Positions 39,240 through 49,257 of a stretch of 64,000 nt of DNA are shown here, piece after piece. The notes below the pieces were generated by a model. That model did not search any database, had not been told where the DNA came from, and was given only the letters and a program-made list of their open reading frames with translations. The stretch is from positions 62,001 through 126,000 of the forward strand of contig NZ_BAUJ01000003.1 of assembly GCF_000496695.1 (NCBI RefSeq), read 5' to 3'. The translations under genes and the position numbers were made by a program. The stretch comes from Vibrio halioticoli NBRC 102217. GTDB lineage: Bacteria; Pseudomonadota; Gammaproteobacteria; Enterobacterales; Vibrionaceae. Positions within the stretch are counted from its first letter, which is position 1. Every line of letters begins with the position of its first letter.

Positions 39240-40100
39240 ATGCTTTATTCCATATTTTCCGGCATTTCTATACGTCAAAACAAACTGATTTGTGTTGTGT
39301 TGAAGAACAGTAAATTGGGTTGGAAAATACAGGATTGCCTGACTTATCCGATTAAAAGTAAAAATGATTGGAAATCCGTTAGCGCAGAGCTAAATAAGCA
39401 TTTACCAAAATGGCGGAATTGTGTCGCAATAAGCTTACAATTTGAAGAGGTGTTACGTAAGAGTTCTGTTATAAATTCACCGTTATCCGTAGATGAAGAG
39501 TCATCTTATGTGCGTGAACAGTTATCTCAAGTGTTAGGACAAGACCCTCTCGCCTATGATTATAAACGCAGTGCAGAGCAAAGTACGCCAGAGGATATAG
39601 ACTTATTTATCTGCAAAAAGGAGACATTGGATACTTTGCTAAAGGAAAGTAGCTTAACCATTAATGTGGTGGGGTGGGCGCTGACCGATTTAGCTATCTT
39701 GAGCCAGCAATTACTATCTGATAGCCAACTAACGGCTCACTATGCCTTAGAAATCCGCGATGACAAAATCACAGCGGTATCTCTTGACGGGCGACTGACC
39801 ACACATACATTTGATTCCAATCCCTGCCGTTTTTCTGAACTGGCGCAGAGCTTACAGCAGCATGAATTAGCGGTGAGTTTACAAGCAGAAGGGTCGAGTT
39901 TGAGTTTGTTGTTATTTGGCTCTCAGACGCAAGTCAGGAACTTTCAAGATAAAACCGCTACCTACTCAACAGTGTGTTGTATTGATGCCTCACAACTGTT
40001 GCAGGATAAAGCTCAAGACACGGAACTGATGGCATTTAGTTCGTATTATCCAGCACTGGCTTGTGCGCTCGGCGCTATGTCGTGGTGTGAGGTCGTCTAA
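39240..40100 (+). CDS. pilM: PilM-like actin-fold protein of the type IV pilus/DNA uptake machine (short)
   Basis: A 286-residue protein in the place of pilM, first gene of a four-gene operon. It is shorter and more diverged than typical PilM (about 350 residues) and nearer in size to Haemophilus ComA (265). The N-terminal nucleotide motif expected in PilM is replaced by IFSGISIRQNKLICVVLK. Cytoplasmic PilM binds the PilN tail and couples the motor to the envelope. AGGGA precedes the start. Assignment rests on position plus weak sequence likeness. Confidence 0.78.
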   Translation: MLYSIFSGISIRQNKLICVVLKNSKLGWKIQDCLTYPIKSKNDWKSVSAELNKHLPKWRNCVAISLQFEEVLRKSSVINSPLSVDEESSYVREQLSQVLGQDPLAYDYKRSAEQSTPEDIDLFICKKETLDTLLKESSLTINVVGWALTDLAILSQQLLSDSQLTAHYALEIRDDKITAVSLDGRLTTHTFDSNPCRFSELAQSLQQHELAVSLQAEGSSLSLLLFGSQTQVRNFQDKTATYSTVCCIDASQLLQDKAQDTELMAFSSYYPALACALGAMSWCEVV

Positions 40101-40645
40101 TGATTAACTTCCTTCCTTGGCGAGAACAGATAGCACGGCGTAAAAAGTGGGTTTTCTGGCTACGCCTTACTTTGTTGCCCTTATTAGTCTTGATTAGCCT
40201 GCTGATTGCTTTGAGGTTAACCACGCAATATCAACAGCAACTGCGTGTTGAGTTACAAGCATTGAACTCTGAAATAAATGCAGCGAAGCGCATTCATATT
40301 GAGGCGACTCGTATCGCAGATGAGAAAACTAACTGGCGTGAGCGCCTGCTTCTCGTTCAGAGCTATTATGCGCAAGGCGAGCGTCCTTTACCCATTGATA
40401 TTTTGCCCCATAAACCTGCGATGCAAGGCATCAGCTTGTTGAGTTTTGCTTGCCAATTTTCAGAATGTGAAATCAAAGGAAGGGTGCAATATCTCCATCA
40501 ACTTAGCCCTTTTATGGATTATTTAGCCAAATCGCCTTTTTTAAAGTATCTACAGATTGAACAACTGCTACCAAAGACTAGCGATGATATGCAAACCAGT
40601 ACTCTGTTCTTAATTTCATTTCAACTGGTCAGTGAAGCACTGTGA
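40100..40645 (+). CDS. pilN: PilN-like inner-membrane alignment protein
   Basis: A 181-residue bitopic protein. It begins MINFLPWREQIARRKK, the conserved PilM-binding tail (INFLPWR), followed by one membrane helix (about 22-42) and a periplasmic coiled coil and ferredoxin-like domain. Its ATG overlaps the pilM stop by one base, so translation is coupled. It forms the alignment complex with PilO. Confidence 0.88.
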   Translation: MINFLPWREQIARRKKWVFWLRLTLLPLLVLISLLIALRLTTQYQQQLRVELQALNSEINAAKRIHIEATRIADEKTNWRERLLLVQSYYAQGERPLPIDILPHKPAMQGISLLSFACQFSECEIKGRVQYLHQLSPFMDYLAKSPFLKYLQIEQLLPKTSDDMQTSTLFLISFQLVSEAL

Positions 40646-41199
40646 GTTGGTTATTGTTTTACGATTGGAGTCGCTGGCTTTATTTCCCTAAAGCTTGGAT
40701 TTATGGCGTCAGTGTATTAATGGCAAGCAGTTGCGTGCTTGGTGCATGGGGAGTTTGGATTGCGCTTATTCAACCTAAACAACAAGAACTCATAGAACAG
40801 TTGTCATCCAAGCAGCATGAGCATCTTATTTATTTAAAAAAGTTAGAGTTACTGGCCCAGCCACAACCCGATTATCAAGCTCAATATCAACAGCTGACAA
40901 TGAATCGCCCCTTAACATTGTCGAAAGTGAATCTGTTTAATTATGTCTCTGCTGATTTACAGCGCTCTTCCGTACTTCTTAGTGTGTGGCAATGGCATAA
41001 AGCACCTAACAGCCATCGCCTCACGGTGGAGGTACAAGGAGAGTTTTCTGCCGTTAGAAGTTTAGTGCAAAGGGTGATGGAATATTCAGATTTTGTCGCT
41101 CTAGAAAGTATGACCTTGGCGCGGGATTCGGTGCAGAGCAACCGGATTGATGGGCAATTTGTGTTCGACTTTTTTGTTGGGGATGAAGTAGGGGAATAA
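40642..41199 (+). CDS. pilO: PilO-like inner-membrane alignment protein
   Basis: A 185-residue bitopic protein with one membrane helix (about residues 17-42), a coiled coil (QQELIEQLSSKQHEHLIYLKK) and a periplasmic domain. The start is GTG within a four-base GTGA overlap with the pilN stop. PilO pairs with PilN, and in other species the pair binds the lipoprotein PilP. No pilP follows here; the next gene, pilQ, starts four bases after the stop. Confidence 0.87.
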   Translation: MSWLLFYDWSRWLYFPKAWIYGVSVLMASSCVLGAWGVWIALIQPKQQELIEQLSSKQHEHLIYLKKLELLAQPQPDYQAQYQQLTMNRPLTLSKVNLFNYVSADLQRSSVLLSVWQWHKAPNSHRLTVEVQGEFSAVRSLVQRVMEYSDFVALESMTLARDSVQSNRIDGQFVFDFFVGDEVGE

Positions 41200-41203
41200 T
41201 CAC

Positions 41204-42355
41204 ATGCAACGTACTTCTTTCATCCTTATTCTATGGTTTTTTTTTAGTTCAGTGCTTGCCGAGGAGCAGCAGTGGTTTTCTGCGCCAGCGATTGAGGTTC
41301 GCAATAATTCATCCCAACCCGCCGTGGCAATTGCACCTAGTCAGCCAGAACTCACAATTAATCCATTGGAAGCATTGAACACTCTCACTCTTCATCCACC
41401 GTTATCTTCACAACTGTTCGCGATTAAATACGCTAAAGCGTCAGATATTGCCGATATTTTGGATCATCATCGCCGAGTAGGGACGGTTTCAGAATTTGGT
41501 TCTATCGCGGTCGATGACAGAACTAACTCATTGCTTATCTATGATCATCCCGACAATTTAGTGCGTATTGTTGAGATTATTGAATCTTTAGATATCCCAG
41601 TTAAACAAGTACAAATTGAGGCCAGAATCGTCACTATCAATGAGGGCGAATTGGATGAGCTTGGCGTGCGTTGGGGCTTTAGCAATATTAATACGGATAG
41701 CAAAGTCACCCCTAGTATTGAAGCGTCAAAGGGCAGTACGGATTTGGTCGATCATTTAAATGTGAACTTGGGATTAGCTAACCCCAATGCCTCCACGATT
41801 GCTTTTCAATTGGCAAAACTAGGTTCAGATACCTTACTTGATTTAGAGCTTTCTGCTCTGCAGGCCGAATCAAGGGCTGAAATTATTTCCAGCCCAAGGT
41901 TAGTCACCACCAATAAGCAGGCTGCTTATATTGAGCAAGGTTCAGAAATCCCTTATTTAGAAGCGGCTTCAAGTGGCGCGACATCCATTTCATTTCGTAA
42001 AGCGGTGCTGAGTTTGAAGGTGGTTCCGCAGATAACGCCAGACAATCATCTAGTTTTAGACTTGATAGTGACCCAAGACAGACCTGGTCAAGTGGTCAAA
42101 ACTGGCATCGGTGAATCGGTAGCTATCGACACGCAACGTGTGCAAACGCAAGTTTTGGTTGAAAATGGTGAAACTATTGTACTGGGTGGAATTTATCAGA
42201 AAAGCATTATCCGAAATGTTGAGAAAGTACCGTATCTTTCTGATATTCCTTGGTTTGGTCGCTTTTTTAAGCGAACTTCTGACAAGTTTGGACGTAGTGA
42301 GTTGTTGATATTTGTCACTCCTTCCATCCTCTTTCCAAAAAAAGATAAAATATAA
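41204..42355 (+). CDS. pilQ: PilQ-type secretin, truncated at the N-terminal domains
   Basis: A 383-residue outer-membrane secretin; V. cholerae PilQ has about 578 residues. A signal peptide (about residues 1-19, ending VLAEE) is followed by a 50-residue polar linker, one N1-type domain (FAIKYAKASDIADIL to IESLDIPVKQV) and the secretin core (QIEARIVTINEGELDELGVRWG onward to LLIFVTPSILF). The peptidoglycan-binding AMIN domain and the N0/STN domain that other PilQ proteins and even E. coli HofQ (N0 only) carry are absent. The frame is intact with a GGGGAA site before the ATG, so this is a shortened gene, not an obvious frameshift. Confidence 0.88.
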   Translation: MQRTSFILILWFFFSSVLAEEQQWFSAPAIEVRNNSSQPAVAIAPSQPELTINPLEALNTLTLHPPLSSQLFAIKYAKASDIADILDHHRRVGTVSEFGSIAVDDRTNSLLIYDHPDNLVRIVEIIESLDIPVKQVQIEARIVTINEGELDELGVRWGFSNINTDSKVTPSIEASKGSTDLVDHLNVNLGLANPNASTIAFQLAKLGSDTLLDLELSALQAESRAEIISSPRLVTTNKQAAYIEQGSEIPYLEAASSGATSISFRKAVLSLKVVPQITPDNHLVLDLIVTQDRPGQVVKTGIGESVAIDTQRVQTQVLVENGETIVLGGIYQKSIIRNVEKVPYLSDIPWFGRFFKRTSDKFGRSELLIFVTPSILFPKKDKI

Positions 42356-42506
42356 TTTGCATTGTTGATGGCAAATCCAGATAATTTCGGGTCTTATCAC
42401 GATTCATATGTGAGGAACTTGGCGTCATTTCTCTATACCGACTATTTAGCGGTAAAATGAAGGTGGCGGTGTAATTTGACTTTAACGTTGTAAAATACTG
42501 CTTAAC

Positions 42507-43025
42507 ATGGCTGAAAAACGTAATATTTTCCTTGTTGGCCCAATGGGCGCCGGCAAAAGCACAATAGGTAGACACCTAGCACAGCAACTTCATATGGAGT
42601 TTGTTGATTCTGATACGGTAATCGAAGAGCGCACTGGCGCTGATATCGCTTGGGTATTCGATGTGGAAGGCGAAGAAGGCTTCCGCAAGCGTGAAGAAGG
42701 TGTGATCAATGACCTTACCCAAGAACAGGGTATCGTTCTTGCGACCGGTGGTGGCTCAGTAATGAGTAAAGAAAACCGCAACCGTCTATCTGCTCGTGGC
42801 GTGGTAGTGTATCTAGAGACCACTATCGAAAAACAACTTGCTCGCACTAATCGCGATAAAAAGCGTCCGCTTTTGCAAACTGATGAACCTCGTGAGGTTC
42901 TTGAGGCTTTAGCTGCAGAGCGTAACCCACAGTATGAAGAAGTTTCAGACTATACGGTTAAAACTGACGATCAAAGTGCAAAAATAGTTGCAAATCAAAT
43001 CGTTAAAATGTTGGAAGAGCGTTAA
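42507..43025 (+). CDS. aroK: Shikimate kinase I
   Basis: A 172-residue P-loop kinase of the shikimate pathway. Walker A is [15 protein letters not shown] at residues 11-25, the shikimate-binding Asp lies in VDSDTVIEE, and LATGGGSV and the lid KKRPLLQ follow. It is the first gene of the conserved aroK-aroB-damX-dam-rpe-gph run. No good ribosome binding site is visible, but the N-terminus matches vibrio relatives. Confidence 0.97.
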   Translation: MAEKRNIFLVGPMGAGKSTIGRHLAQQLHMEFVDSDTVIEERTGADIAWVFDVEGEEGFRKREEGVINDLTQEQGIVLATGGGSVMSKENRNRLSARGVVVYLETTIEKQLARTNRDKKRPLLQTDEPREVLEALAAERNPQYEEVSDYTVKTDDQSAKIVANQIVKMLEER

Positions 43026-43060
43026 TCTTCCAACGTTAATCTTACTGAGGAGAGCATCCC

Positions 43061-44164
43061 ATGGAACGGATCACGGTAAGTTTAGGGGAGCGAAGCTACC
43101 CAATTTCAATTGGTGCTGGGTTATTGGGTAACCCGGCCCTCTTTTCAAGTCTATTCCCATCGTCAAAAGATTTATCACAGCAACAAGTGGTTATTATCAC
43201 TAACACAACCGTTGGTCCTCTCTACGCTGATAGAGTGAAGCAACAATTTGTTGAGTTAGGGTGCAACACAAAAGTCTTAGAACTGCCTGACGGTGAACAA
43301 TATAAATCCCTAGAAACCTTTAATGATGTGATGAGCTTTTTGCTTGAGCATAACTACAGCCGCGACGTACTTTTAGTTGCATTAGGCGGTGGTGTCATTG
43401 GTGATCTGGTGGGATTTGTGGCTGCGTGTTACCAGCGCGGTGTAGATTTTGTGCAAATTCCGACAACTCTACTGTCTCAAGTCGATTCTTCTGTTGGTGG
43501 CAAGACTGCGGTTAACCATCCTTTAGGCAAAAATATGATAGGCGCGTTCTATCAACCTAAAGCTGTGATTATTGATATCAATACTTTAGCCACTTTGCCT
43601 GATAAAGAGTTTTCGGCCGGTATGGCTGAGGTAGTGAAATACGGTGTGATTGTAGATAAGCCATTTTTTGAATGGATAGAACAACATATCGAATCACTGA
43701 CAGAGCTAGAGAGTAGTGCGGTTATCAAAGCGGTGGCTACCTGCTGTCAAATTAAAGCTGATGTTGTTGCTCAAGACGAAAAAGAGTCAGGTATTCGAGC
43801 GTTATTGAATCTTGGTCATACTTTTGGTCATGCTATTGAAGCTGAATTGGGCTATGGTAACTGGCTACATGGCGAAGCTGTGTCATCAGGTACCGTAATG
43901 GCAGCAAGAACGGCAGCCTATGCTGGAATGCTTGATGCTATTGATGTCGACAGAATTGAATCACTGCTTATTGCCTGCGATTTACCTGTACATACACCAG
44001 AGAGCATGTCTGGTGAGGACTTCATGAAGCATATGATGCGCGATAAAAAAGTACTGTCGGGACGTTTACGCTTAGTGTTACCCAATGCAATTGGTAGTGC
44101 CAAAGTGATTAGCGAAATCGACCTTACGCATGTTTATCAAGCTATCGAGGACGGACGTAAATAA
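43061..44164 (+). CDS. aroB: 3-dehydroquinate synthase
   Basis: A 367-residue NAD- and metal-dependent enzyme (E. coli AroB 362). The NAD loop ALGGGVIGDLVGFVAACYQRG is at about residue 107. Zinc ligands are in LNLGHTFGHAIEAELG and WLHGEAVSSG. The active-site Lys lies in QVDSSVGGKTAVNHP. GAGGAGAG precedes the start, 36 bases after aroK. Confidence 0.98.
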   Translation: MERITVSLGERSYPISIGAGLLGNPALFSSLFPSSKDLSQQQVVIITNTTVGPLYADRVKQQFVELGCNTKVLELPDGEQYKSLETFNDVMSFLLEHNYSRDVLLVALGGGVIGDLVGFVAACYQRGVDFVQIPTTLLSQVDSSVGGKTAVNHPLGKNMIGAFYQPKAVIIDINTLATLPDKEFSAGMAEVVKYGVIVDKPFFEWIEQHIESLTELESSAVIKAVATCCQIKADVVAQDEKESGIRALLNLGHTFGHAIEAELGYGNWLHGEAVSSGTVMAARTAAYAGMLDAIDVDRIESLLIACDLPVHTPESMSGEDFMKHMMRDKKVLSGRLRLVLPNAIGSAKVISEIDLTHVYQAIEDGRK

Positions 44165-44186
44165 AAGTAACATACAGGGATAGTGG

Positions 44187-45623
44187 ATGAGTCAGTCTCA
44201 TAAGGCCAGAACATTGGAGTTACAATCACAGGCGTTGTTGCTAGATAAATTGCGTCTGATGACTCGTTTTGGCTCAAATCTCGTTACTTTGATTGGCTCA
44301 AGAGGGGCAGGTAAATCCTGGCTTCTTGAGCGTCATTTCTCACAATGTATTGTCGGTTATAAAGCTAAGCTACTCGGTGAACCTGCGATGTCAGAGCAAG
44401 ACATGGCTGAATCCTTATTGGCACAACTGACTACTAATCATGCGTATTCTGCGCAGCACTCTATTTTTGAAAATTTAGACCAAGCATTAGGCTTACCGGC
44501 GGCTGAATTTACTATTTTGGTGGATGATGCTGGCTTATTCTCCGAAGAAATTCTTTTGTCCTTGTGGAATTTGGTCGAGCGCATTCAAGCTCACCCTACG
44601 TGGACTATCAATGTAATCATGGCATGTGGCCCTGACTTATTGTCAAAGAAAATCCTGCCCCTATGTCATCAATTTAATACTCAACCTGTACAACTCATTA
44701 TTGAGCCTCTGCCAAAAACAGAGGTGGAATTTTTCTTAGAGTTGATGGTACTTAGAAAATTTGAAAGCTTGAACAAGCGCGACAGTATTCGTAAAAAGGC
44801 GAATCGTTGCCCTCAGTATCCGGGCGAATTAATGGCATTAGGAAGTAAAGTGAAACCAATGAAAACGGCATTATCTTCTCACAATGGCTCAGCCAAATCC
44901 GGCGTTGTTGTGATCATTCTCATTATTGTGATTGCGTTAATCGCTTGGTGGGTATTATCCGCTTCAAACTCTACTTCGCAGCCCGATGCAACCGATCAGG
45001 CATTAAGTAGCAATGTTGAGAAAGCCACTCCTGAATCTGAAAGCGTACAAAACCAACAGGTTGCTGATTTTTCGGCTAAAGAAGAACAAACTCTGACTGA
45101 CGATAGCCATCAATTGCCACCACCAGTAACCGGTAAAACCATCACTTTAGATGATAATAGCCGTGGTCAAGAACGAGTCGTTGTTCCTGACAAGGTGGTT
45201 GATTCTTTGATTGATACTGAAACGCAAGTGGTGAAGCCGACAGTGAAGCCGTCGACTTCGACAATTGCCACTCCATCGGCATCTGCAGAACAAGACAATA
45301 GCACTCAGCCAATAGTCCATTTCTCTTTTGCGCGAGATGAACTGCTGGCTATCAGCAGTAAGCGCTATACCGTACAACTTGGCGCATTACGCAGTATGGG
45401 AGAAGTGCAGGCGTTTATTGATGAGCACCAATTGCAAAACCAAGTACGCATTTATCCGACACCTCGTTCGGGTAAAACTTGGTACATTATTACCTATCAA
45501 GACTTCCGTTTTGTAAAGCAAGCCAGTGAAGCAATTGAACAGTTACCCGATGCGCTACAAAGTGTCGGCCCTTGGGTTAAGTCGATGTCACAAGTGCACA
45601 AAGAGGTTGTGGCAGGAAAATAA
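44187..45623 (+). CDS. damX: DamX, division-related AAA/SPOR protein
   Basis: A 478-residue protein. A cytoplasmic AAA-like domain has Walker A GSRGAGKSWLLER near residue 37 and a Walker B-like FTILVDDAG. One membrane helix (about 233-253) follows, then a low-complexity acidic and Ser/Thr/Pro-rich periplasmic linker with a VKPTVKPS repeat, and a C-terminal SPOR domain (about 393-470, YTVQLGALRSMGEVQAF). SPOR binds septal peptidoglycan. The full ATPase domain is usual for the vibrio form. It sits between aroB and dam, as in enterobacteria. Confidence 0.93.
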   Translation: MSQSHKARTLELQSQALLLDKLRLMTRFGSNLVTLIGSRGAGKSWLLERHFSQCIVGYKAKLLGEPAMSEQDMAESLLAQLTTNHAYSAQHSIFENLDQALGLPAAEFTILVDDAGLFSEEILLSLWNLVERIQAHPTWTINVIMACGPDLLSKKILPLCHQFNTQPVQLIIEPLPKTEVEFFLELMVLRKFESLNKRDSIRKKANRCPQYPGELMALGSKVKPMKTALSSHNGSAKSGVVVIILIIVIALIAWWVLSASNSTSQPDATDQALSSNVEKATPESESVQNQQVADFSAKEEQTLTDDSHQLPPPVTGKTITLDDNSRGQERVVVPDKVVDSLIDTETQVVKPTVKPSTSTIATPSASAEQDNSTQPIVHFSFARDELLAISSKRYTVQLGALRSMGEVQAFIDEHQLQNQVRIYPTPRSGKTWYIITYQDFRFVKQASEAIEQLPDALQSVGPWVKSMSQVHKEVVAGK

Positions 45624-45690
45624 CACTGAGACATATGTCATTTTGTGATACATTCCGCGTCCTAGAAACTATGGGTAGTGAAGACCAGCA

Positions 45691-46512
45691 ATGAAAAAAC
45701 AACGAGCCTTTTTAAAGTGGGCAGGTGGTAAATATGGACTCGTTGATGATATTCAGCGTCATCTACCACAAGCAAAAAAGCTAGTTGAACCTTTTGTTGG
45801 GGCAGGCTCGGTATTTTTAAATACCGACTATGAACACTACCTACTTGCAGATATCAATCCAGATCTTATCAATCTGTACAATCTGTTAAAGCATGATCCG
45901 CAGCCTTATATCAATGAGGCAAAACGCATGTTCACCGCTGAATACAATCAAAAAGAAGTGTATCTAGACGTTCGCAAACAGTTCAACGCCAGCGATGATA
46001 TTCAGTTTCGCTCGGTGGCCTTTTTGTATATGAATCGCTTTGGTTTTAATGGTTTATGTCGCTATAACAAAAAAGGCGGTTTTAATGTGCCGTTTGGTTC
46101 GTATAAAAAGCCTTACTTCCCAGAACAAGAACTGGAGTTTTTTGCTGAAAAAGCCAGTAAAGCGACTTTTGTCTGTGAAGGATATTTAGAGACCTTTAAG
46201 CGTGCCAGAAAGGGCAGTGTTATCTACTGCGATCCGCCTTATGCGCCGTTATCGACCACTTCAAACTTTACTACCTACTCAGGTAATGGTTTTTCTCTGG
46301 ATGACCAAGCCGCATTAGCGGATGTTGCCGAGCGCACTGCCAATAAGCGTGGCATCCCGGTACTGATCTCAAACCATGACACGGTATTAACGCGTCGCTT
46401 ATATCATGGCGCGCAACTGAATGTGGTGAAAGTGAAGCGCACCATTAGCCGAAATGGCGCAGGACGCAATAAGGTGGACGAATTGTTAGCCTTATTTAAT
46501 CGTGATGCTTAA
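45691..46512 (+). CDS. dam: DNA adenine methyltransferase (GATC)
   Basis: A 273-residue class alpha N6-adenine methylase. The S-adenosylmethionine motif is FVGAGSVFLN at residues 35-44 and the catalytic DPPY is at 181-184. It methylates adenine in GATC, directs mismatch repair, and is essential in V. cholerae for replication of the second chromosome. No restriction partner is near, as expected for an orphan Dam. Confidence 0.98.
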   Translation: MKKQRAFLKWAGGKYGLVDDIQRHLPQAKKLVEPFVGAGSVFLNTDYEHYLLADINPDLINLYNLLKHDPQPYINEAKRMFTAEYNQKEVYLDVRKQFNASDDIQFRSVAFLYMNRFGFNGLCRYNKKGGFNVPFGSYKKPYFPEQELEFFAEKASKATFVCEGYLETFKRARKGSVIYCDPPYAPLSTTSNFTTYSGNGFSLDDQAALADVAERTANKRGIPVLISNHDTVLTRRLYHGAQLNVVKVKRTISRNGAGRNKVDELLALFNRDA

Positions 46513-46616
46513 CACCAGTCGCAACATTGACATTCATTTGTAAATTGTCCTTTTAGTTTATAGTTTGCTTTTGTAGAATTGCGCGCAAATTGAACGCATT
46601 ATTCTAGGGAACAGCT

Positions 46617-47288
46617 ATGAACGACTTTCTTATTGCACCATCTATTTTATCTGCAGATTTTGCTCGTTTAGGCGAAGATGTTGAGCGTGTATTGGCCGCC
46701 GGTGCCGATGTAGTGCATTTTGATGTAATGGATAATCACTATGTGCCAAATCTGACTTTTGGCGCACCTATCTGTAAAGCACTGCGTGATTACGGCATTA
46801 CCGCACCTATCGATGTTCACCTGATGGTGAAGCCTGTTGATTCTATTGTTCCAGAATTTGCTAAAGCGGGTGCCAGCATGATTACCTTCCATATCGAAGC
46901 GTCTGAGCATGTTGACCGCACTTTGCAACTCATCAAGCAACACGGCTGTAAAGCGGGCGTTGTATTAAACCCAGCCACTCCTTTGACTCACTTAGACTAC
47001 ATCATGGATAAGGTTGATATGATCTTATTGATGTCTGTAAACCCAGGTTTCGGCGGTCAGTCATTTATCCCTAACACTTTAGATAAGCTACGCGCTGTAC
47101 GTGAACGTATTGACGCAAGCGGTCGTGATATTCGTTTAGAGATCGATGGCGGAGTTAAGGTTGACAACATTCGTGAAATTGCGGAAGCGGGTGCGGATAT
47201 GTTTGTGGCAGGTTCGGCGATTTTTAATCAACCTGATTATCAACAGGTGATTAATGAAATGCGCGCCGAATTAGCGAAAGTGAAATAA
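46617..47288 (+). CDS. rpe: Ribulose-phosphate 3-epimerase
   Basis: A 223-residue TIM barrel (E. coli Rpe 225) of the pentose phosphate pathway. Metal ligands are in [18 protein letters not shown] and DVHLMVKP, and the phosphate loop is [11 protein letters not shown]. The second catalytic Asp is in [16 protein letters not shown] precedes the ATG. A 104-base gap after dam may hold a promoter (TAGAAT at 46574-46579). Confidence 0.98.
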   Translation: MNDFLIAPSILSADFARLGEDVERVLAAGADVVHFDVMDNHYVPNLTFGAPICKALRDYGITAPIDVHLMVKPVDSIVPEFAKAGASMITFHIEASEHVDRTLQLIKQHGCKAGVVLNPATPLTHLDYIMDKVDMILLMSVNPGFGGQSFIPNTLDKLRAVRERIDASGRDIRLEIDGGVKVDNIREIAEAGADMFVAGSAIFNQPDYQQVINEMRAELAKVK

Positions 47289-47304
47289 TTAAGGTGGAAT
47301 AACT

Positions 47305-47991
47305 GTGGCTCTAAATCTAACTAAGTTATTGGCTTTTGATCTTGATGGAACGCTTCTCGATAGTGTTCCAGATCTTGCCATTGCAACGGATCAAGCGGTA
47401 CAAGCTATGGGGCACCCAAGTGTCTCTGAAGCGCAAGTGCGCGAGTGGGTAGGCAATGGCGCAGATGTATTAGTGGCGCGTGCTTTAAGTCGAAGCATGC
47501 ACATTGACCCAGCATTGAGTGACGAAACTAAGCAACAAGCGCGCCAGTATTTTGACCGCTTTTATGCCGAGTGTGGACACACGCAAAGCAACTTATATCC
47601 TAGCGTTGCAGAATCGCTAAATAAGCTTCATCAAGCCGGTTATCTATTGGCGATTGTGACCAACAAACCTTATCAGTTTGTACCAGAGATCCTATCTCAG
47701 CATGGTCTTAGTGACCTCTTCATCGACGTATTAGGTGGCGATGCTCTGGAAAAGAAAAAGCCCGATCCAATGCCACTGAATCACCTGCTTGAAAAGCATC
47801 AGCTTTCAACGGCCGAGATGATCATGATTGGAGATTCTAAAAACGACATTCTGGCCGCGAAAAATGCCGGAGTGACATCCGTTGCTTTACCGTATGGTTA
47901 TAATCACGGTGAGCCTATCGAGTCTTCTCACCCCGATTATCTGATTGACGACTTATCACAGTTAGTTGAACTGCTGCCATCTTGCCACTGA
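47305..47991 (+). CDS. gph: Phosphoglycolate phosphatase
   Basis: A 228-residue HAD-family phosphatase. The nucleophile and acid aspartates are in LLAFDLDGTLLDS, the Thr of motif II is in AIVTNKP, the Lys is in EKKKPDPMP and motif IV is MIGDSKNDILAA. It removes 2-phosphoglycolate from DNA repair. The start is GTG with AAGGTGG about eight bases upstream, 16 bases after rpe. Confidence 0.96.
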   Translation: MALNLTKLLAFDLDGTLLDSVPDLAIATDQAVQAMGHPSVSEAQVREWVGNGADVLVARALSRSMHIDPALSDETKQQARQYFDRFYAECGHTQSNLYPSVAESLNKLHQAGYLLAIVTNKPYQFVPEILSQHGLSDLFIDVLGGDALEKKKPDPMPLNHLLEKHQLSTAEMIMIGDSKNDILAAKNAGVTSVALPYGYNHGEPIESSHPDYLIDDLSQLVELLPSCH

Positions 47992-48003
47992 TCCCCAATG
48001 AAT

Positions 48004-48046
48004 GAGCCTGAATTGTCAACTTAGGCTCGTTTTACTGTTTTTTTTC
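48004..48046 (+). terminator. Terminator after gph
   Basis: GAGCCTGA (48004-48011) pairs with TTAGGCTC (48021-48028, one G:T) and is followed by GTTTTACTGTTTTTTTTC. It ends the aroK-gph run before trpS. Confidence 0.8.
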
Positions 48047-48124
48047 TTCCAATATATTTGTCGATGAGTACACTGTTTTATCGTATAAAAAATTAATTTT
48101 AGAAGTATTGAGGAAGTAATTATC

Positions 48125-49150
48125 ATGACCACTAAACCAATAGTGTTAAGCGGTGTTCAGCCGTCTGGTGAATTAAGCATTGGCAACTATCTTGGTGCTC
48201 TGCGTCAATGGAATCAGATGCAAGATGATTACGACTGTCAATACTGTGTTGTTGACCTACATGCCATCACGGTACGTCAAGATGCTAAAGCTCTGCACGA
48301 AGCAACTCTAGACGCTCTGGCTATTTGTCTTGCAGTCGGCGTAACCCCAGAAAAGAGCACTTTGTTTGTTCAATCTCACGTACCAGAACACGCTCAACTA
48401 GGCTGGATTCTAAACTGCTACACCCAAATGGGTGAGTTAAATCGTATGACTCAGTTTAAGGATAAGTCGCAACGCTACGCGAATGACGTAAATGTGGGCT
48501 TATATGATTACCCAGTATTGATGGCAGCCGATATCTTGCTATACGGCGCGCACCAAGTGCCGGTGGGCAACGATCAGAAGCAACACCTTGAGTTAGCTCG
48601 TGATATCGCAAACCGCTTTAACAACATCTACGCAACCCCTGAATCGCCTATCTTCCAAATCCCAGAACCGCACATTCCAACTGTGAATGCTCGTGTGATG
48701 AGCTTACAAGATGCGAGCAAGAAGATGTCGAAGTCGGATGATAACCGTAAGAACGTGATTACGCTTCTTGAAGATCCTAAATCGATCATCAAGAAAATCA
48801 ACAAAGCGCAAACGGATCCAGAAAATCCACCGCGCATTGCTTATGATGTAGAAAACAAAGCGGGTATCGCAAACCTTATGGGTCTTTACTCTGCCGCTAC
48901 CAATAAAACCTTTGCTGAAATTGAAGCTCAATACCAAGGTGTTGAGATGTACGGCCCATTCAAGAAAGATGTGGGCGAAGCCTTAGTTGAAATGCTAGAG
49001 CCAATTCAAGCTGAATATCGTCGTGTTCGTCAGGACATGCCTTATCTTAACAAAGTTATGAAAGCGGGCGCTGAAAAAGCATCTGCACGAGCTGCGGTAA
49101 CATTGGAAAAAGTTTACCAAGCGGTTGGTTTTGTTAAGCGCCCGTTTTAA
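48125..49150 (+). CDS. trpS: Tryptophanyl-tRNA synthetase
   Basis: A 341-residue class I synthetase (E. coli TrpS 334). The HIGH-like motif is [12 protein letters not shown] near residue 17, and the KMSKS loop is KKMSKSDDN near 200. AGGAAG precedes the ATG. It has its own terminators on both sides, so it is probably a single-gene unit. Confidence 0.98.
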   Translation: MTTKPIVLSGVQPSGELSIGNYLGALRQWNQMQDDYDCQYCVVDLHAITVRQDAKALHEATLDALAICLAVGVTPEKSTLFVQSHVPEHAQLGWILNCYTQMGELNRMTQFKDKSQRYANDVNVGLYDYPVLMAADILLYGAHQVPVGNDQKQHLELARDIANRFNNIYATPESPIFQIPEPHIPTVNARVMSLQDASKKMSKSDDNRKNVITLLEDPKSIIKKINKAQTDPENPPRIAYDVENKAGIANLMGLYSAATNKTFAEIEAQYQGVEMYGPFKKDVGEALVEMLEPIQAEYRRVRQDMPYLNKVMKAGAEKASARAAVTLEKVYQAVGFVKRPF

Positions 49151-49205
49151 ACCTCTTACTTAAGCACTGCTTTTAATTAAACGCGGGCTCAAATCAGTTG
49201 TGATA

Positions 49206-49239
49206 GAATGCCATCGCCTCAAAGGTGGTGGCATTTTTT
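49206..49239 (+). terminator. Terminator after trpS
   Basis: AATGCCATCGCC pairs with GGTGGTGGCATT across a short loop, followed by TTTTT. It overlaps the upstream part of the reading frame of pabA, which is further reason to start pabA at 49258. Confidence 0.9.
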
Positions 49240-49257
49240 ATTTGTTTGGATTTTTGT

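Noticed and set aside
41199..41204. A missed pilP gene or frameshifted remnant between pilO and pilQ
   Set aside because: Only four bases separate the pilO stop and the pilQ start, and no PilP-like sequence is seen in other frames nearby.
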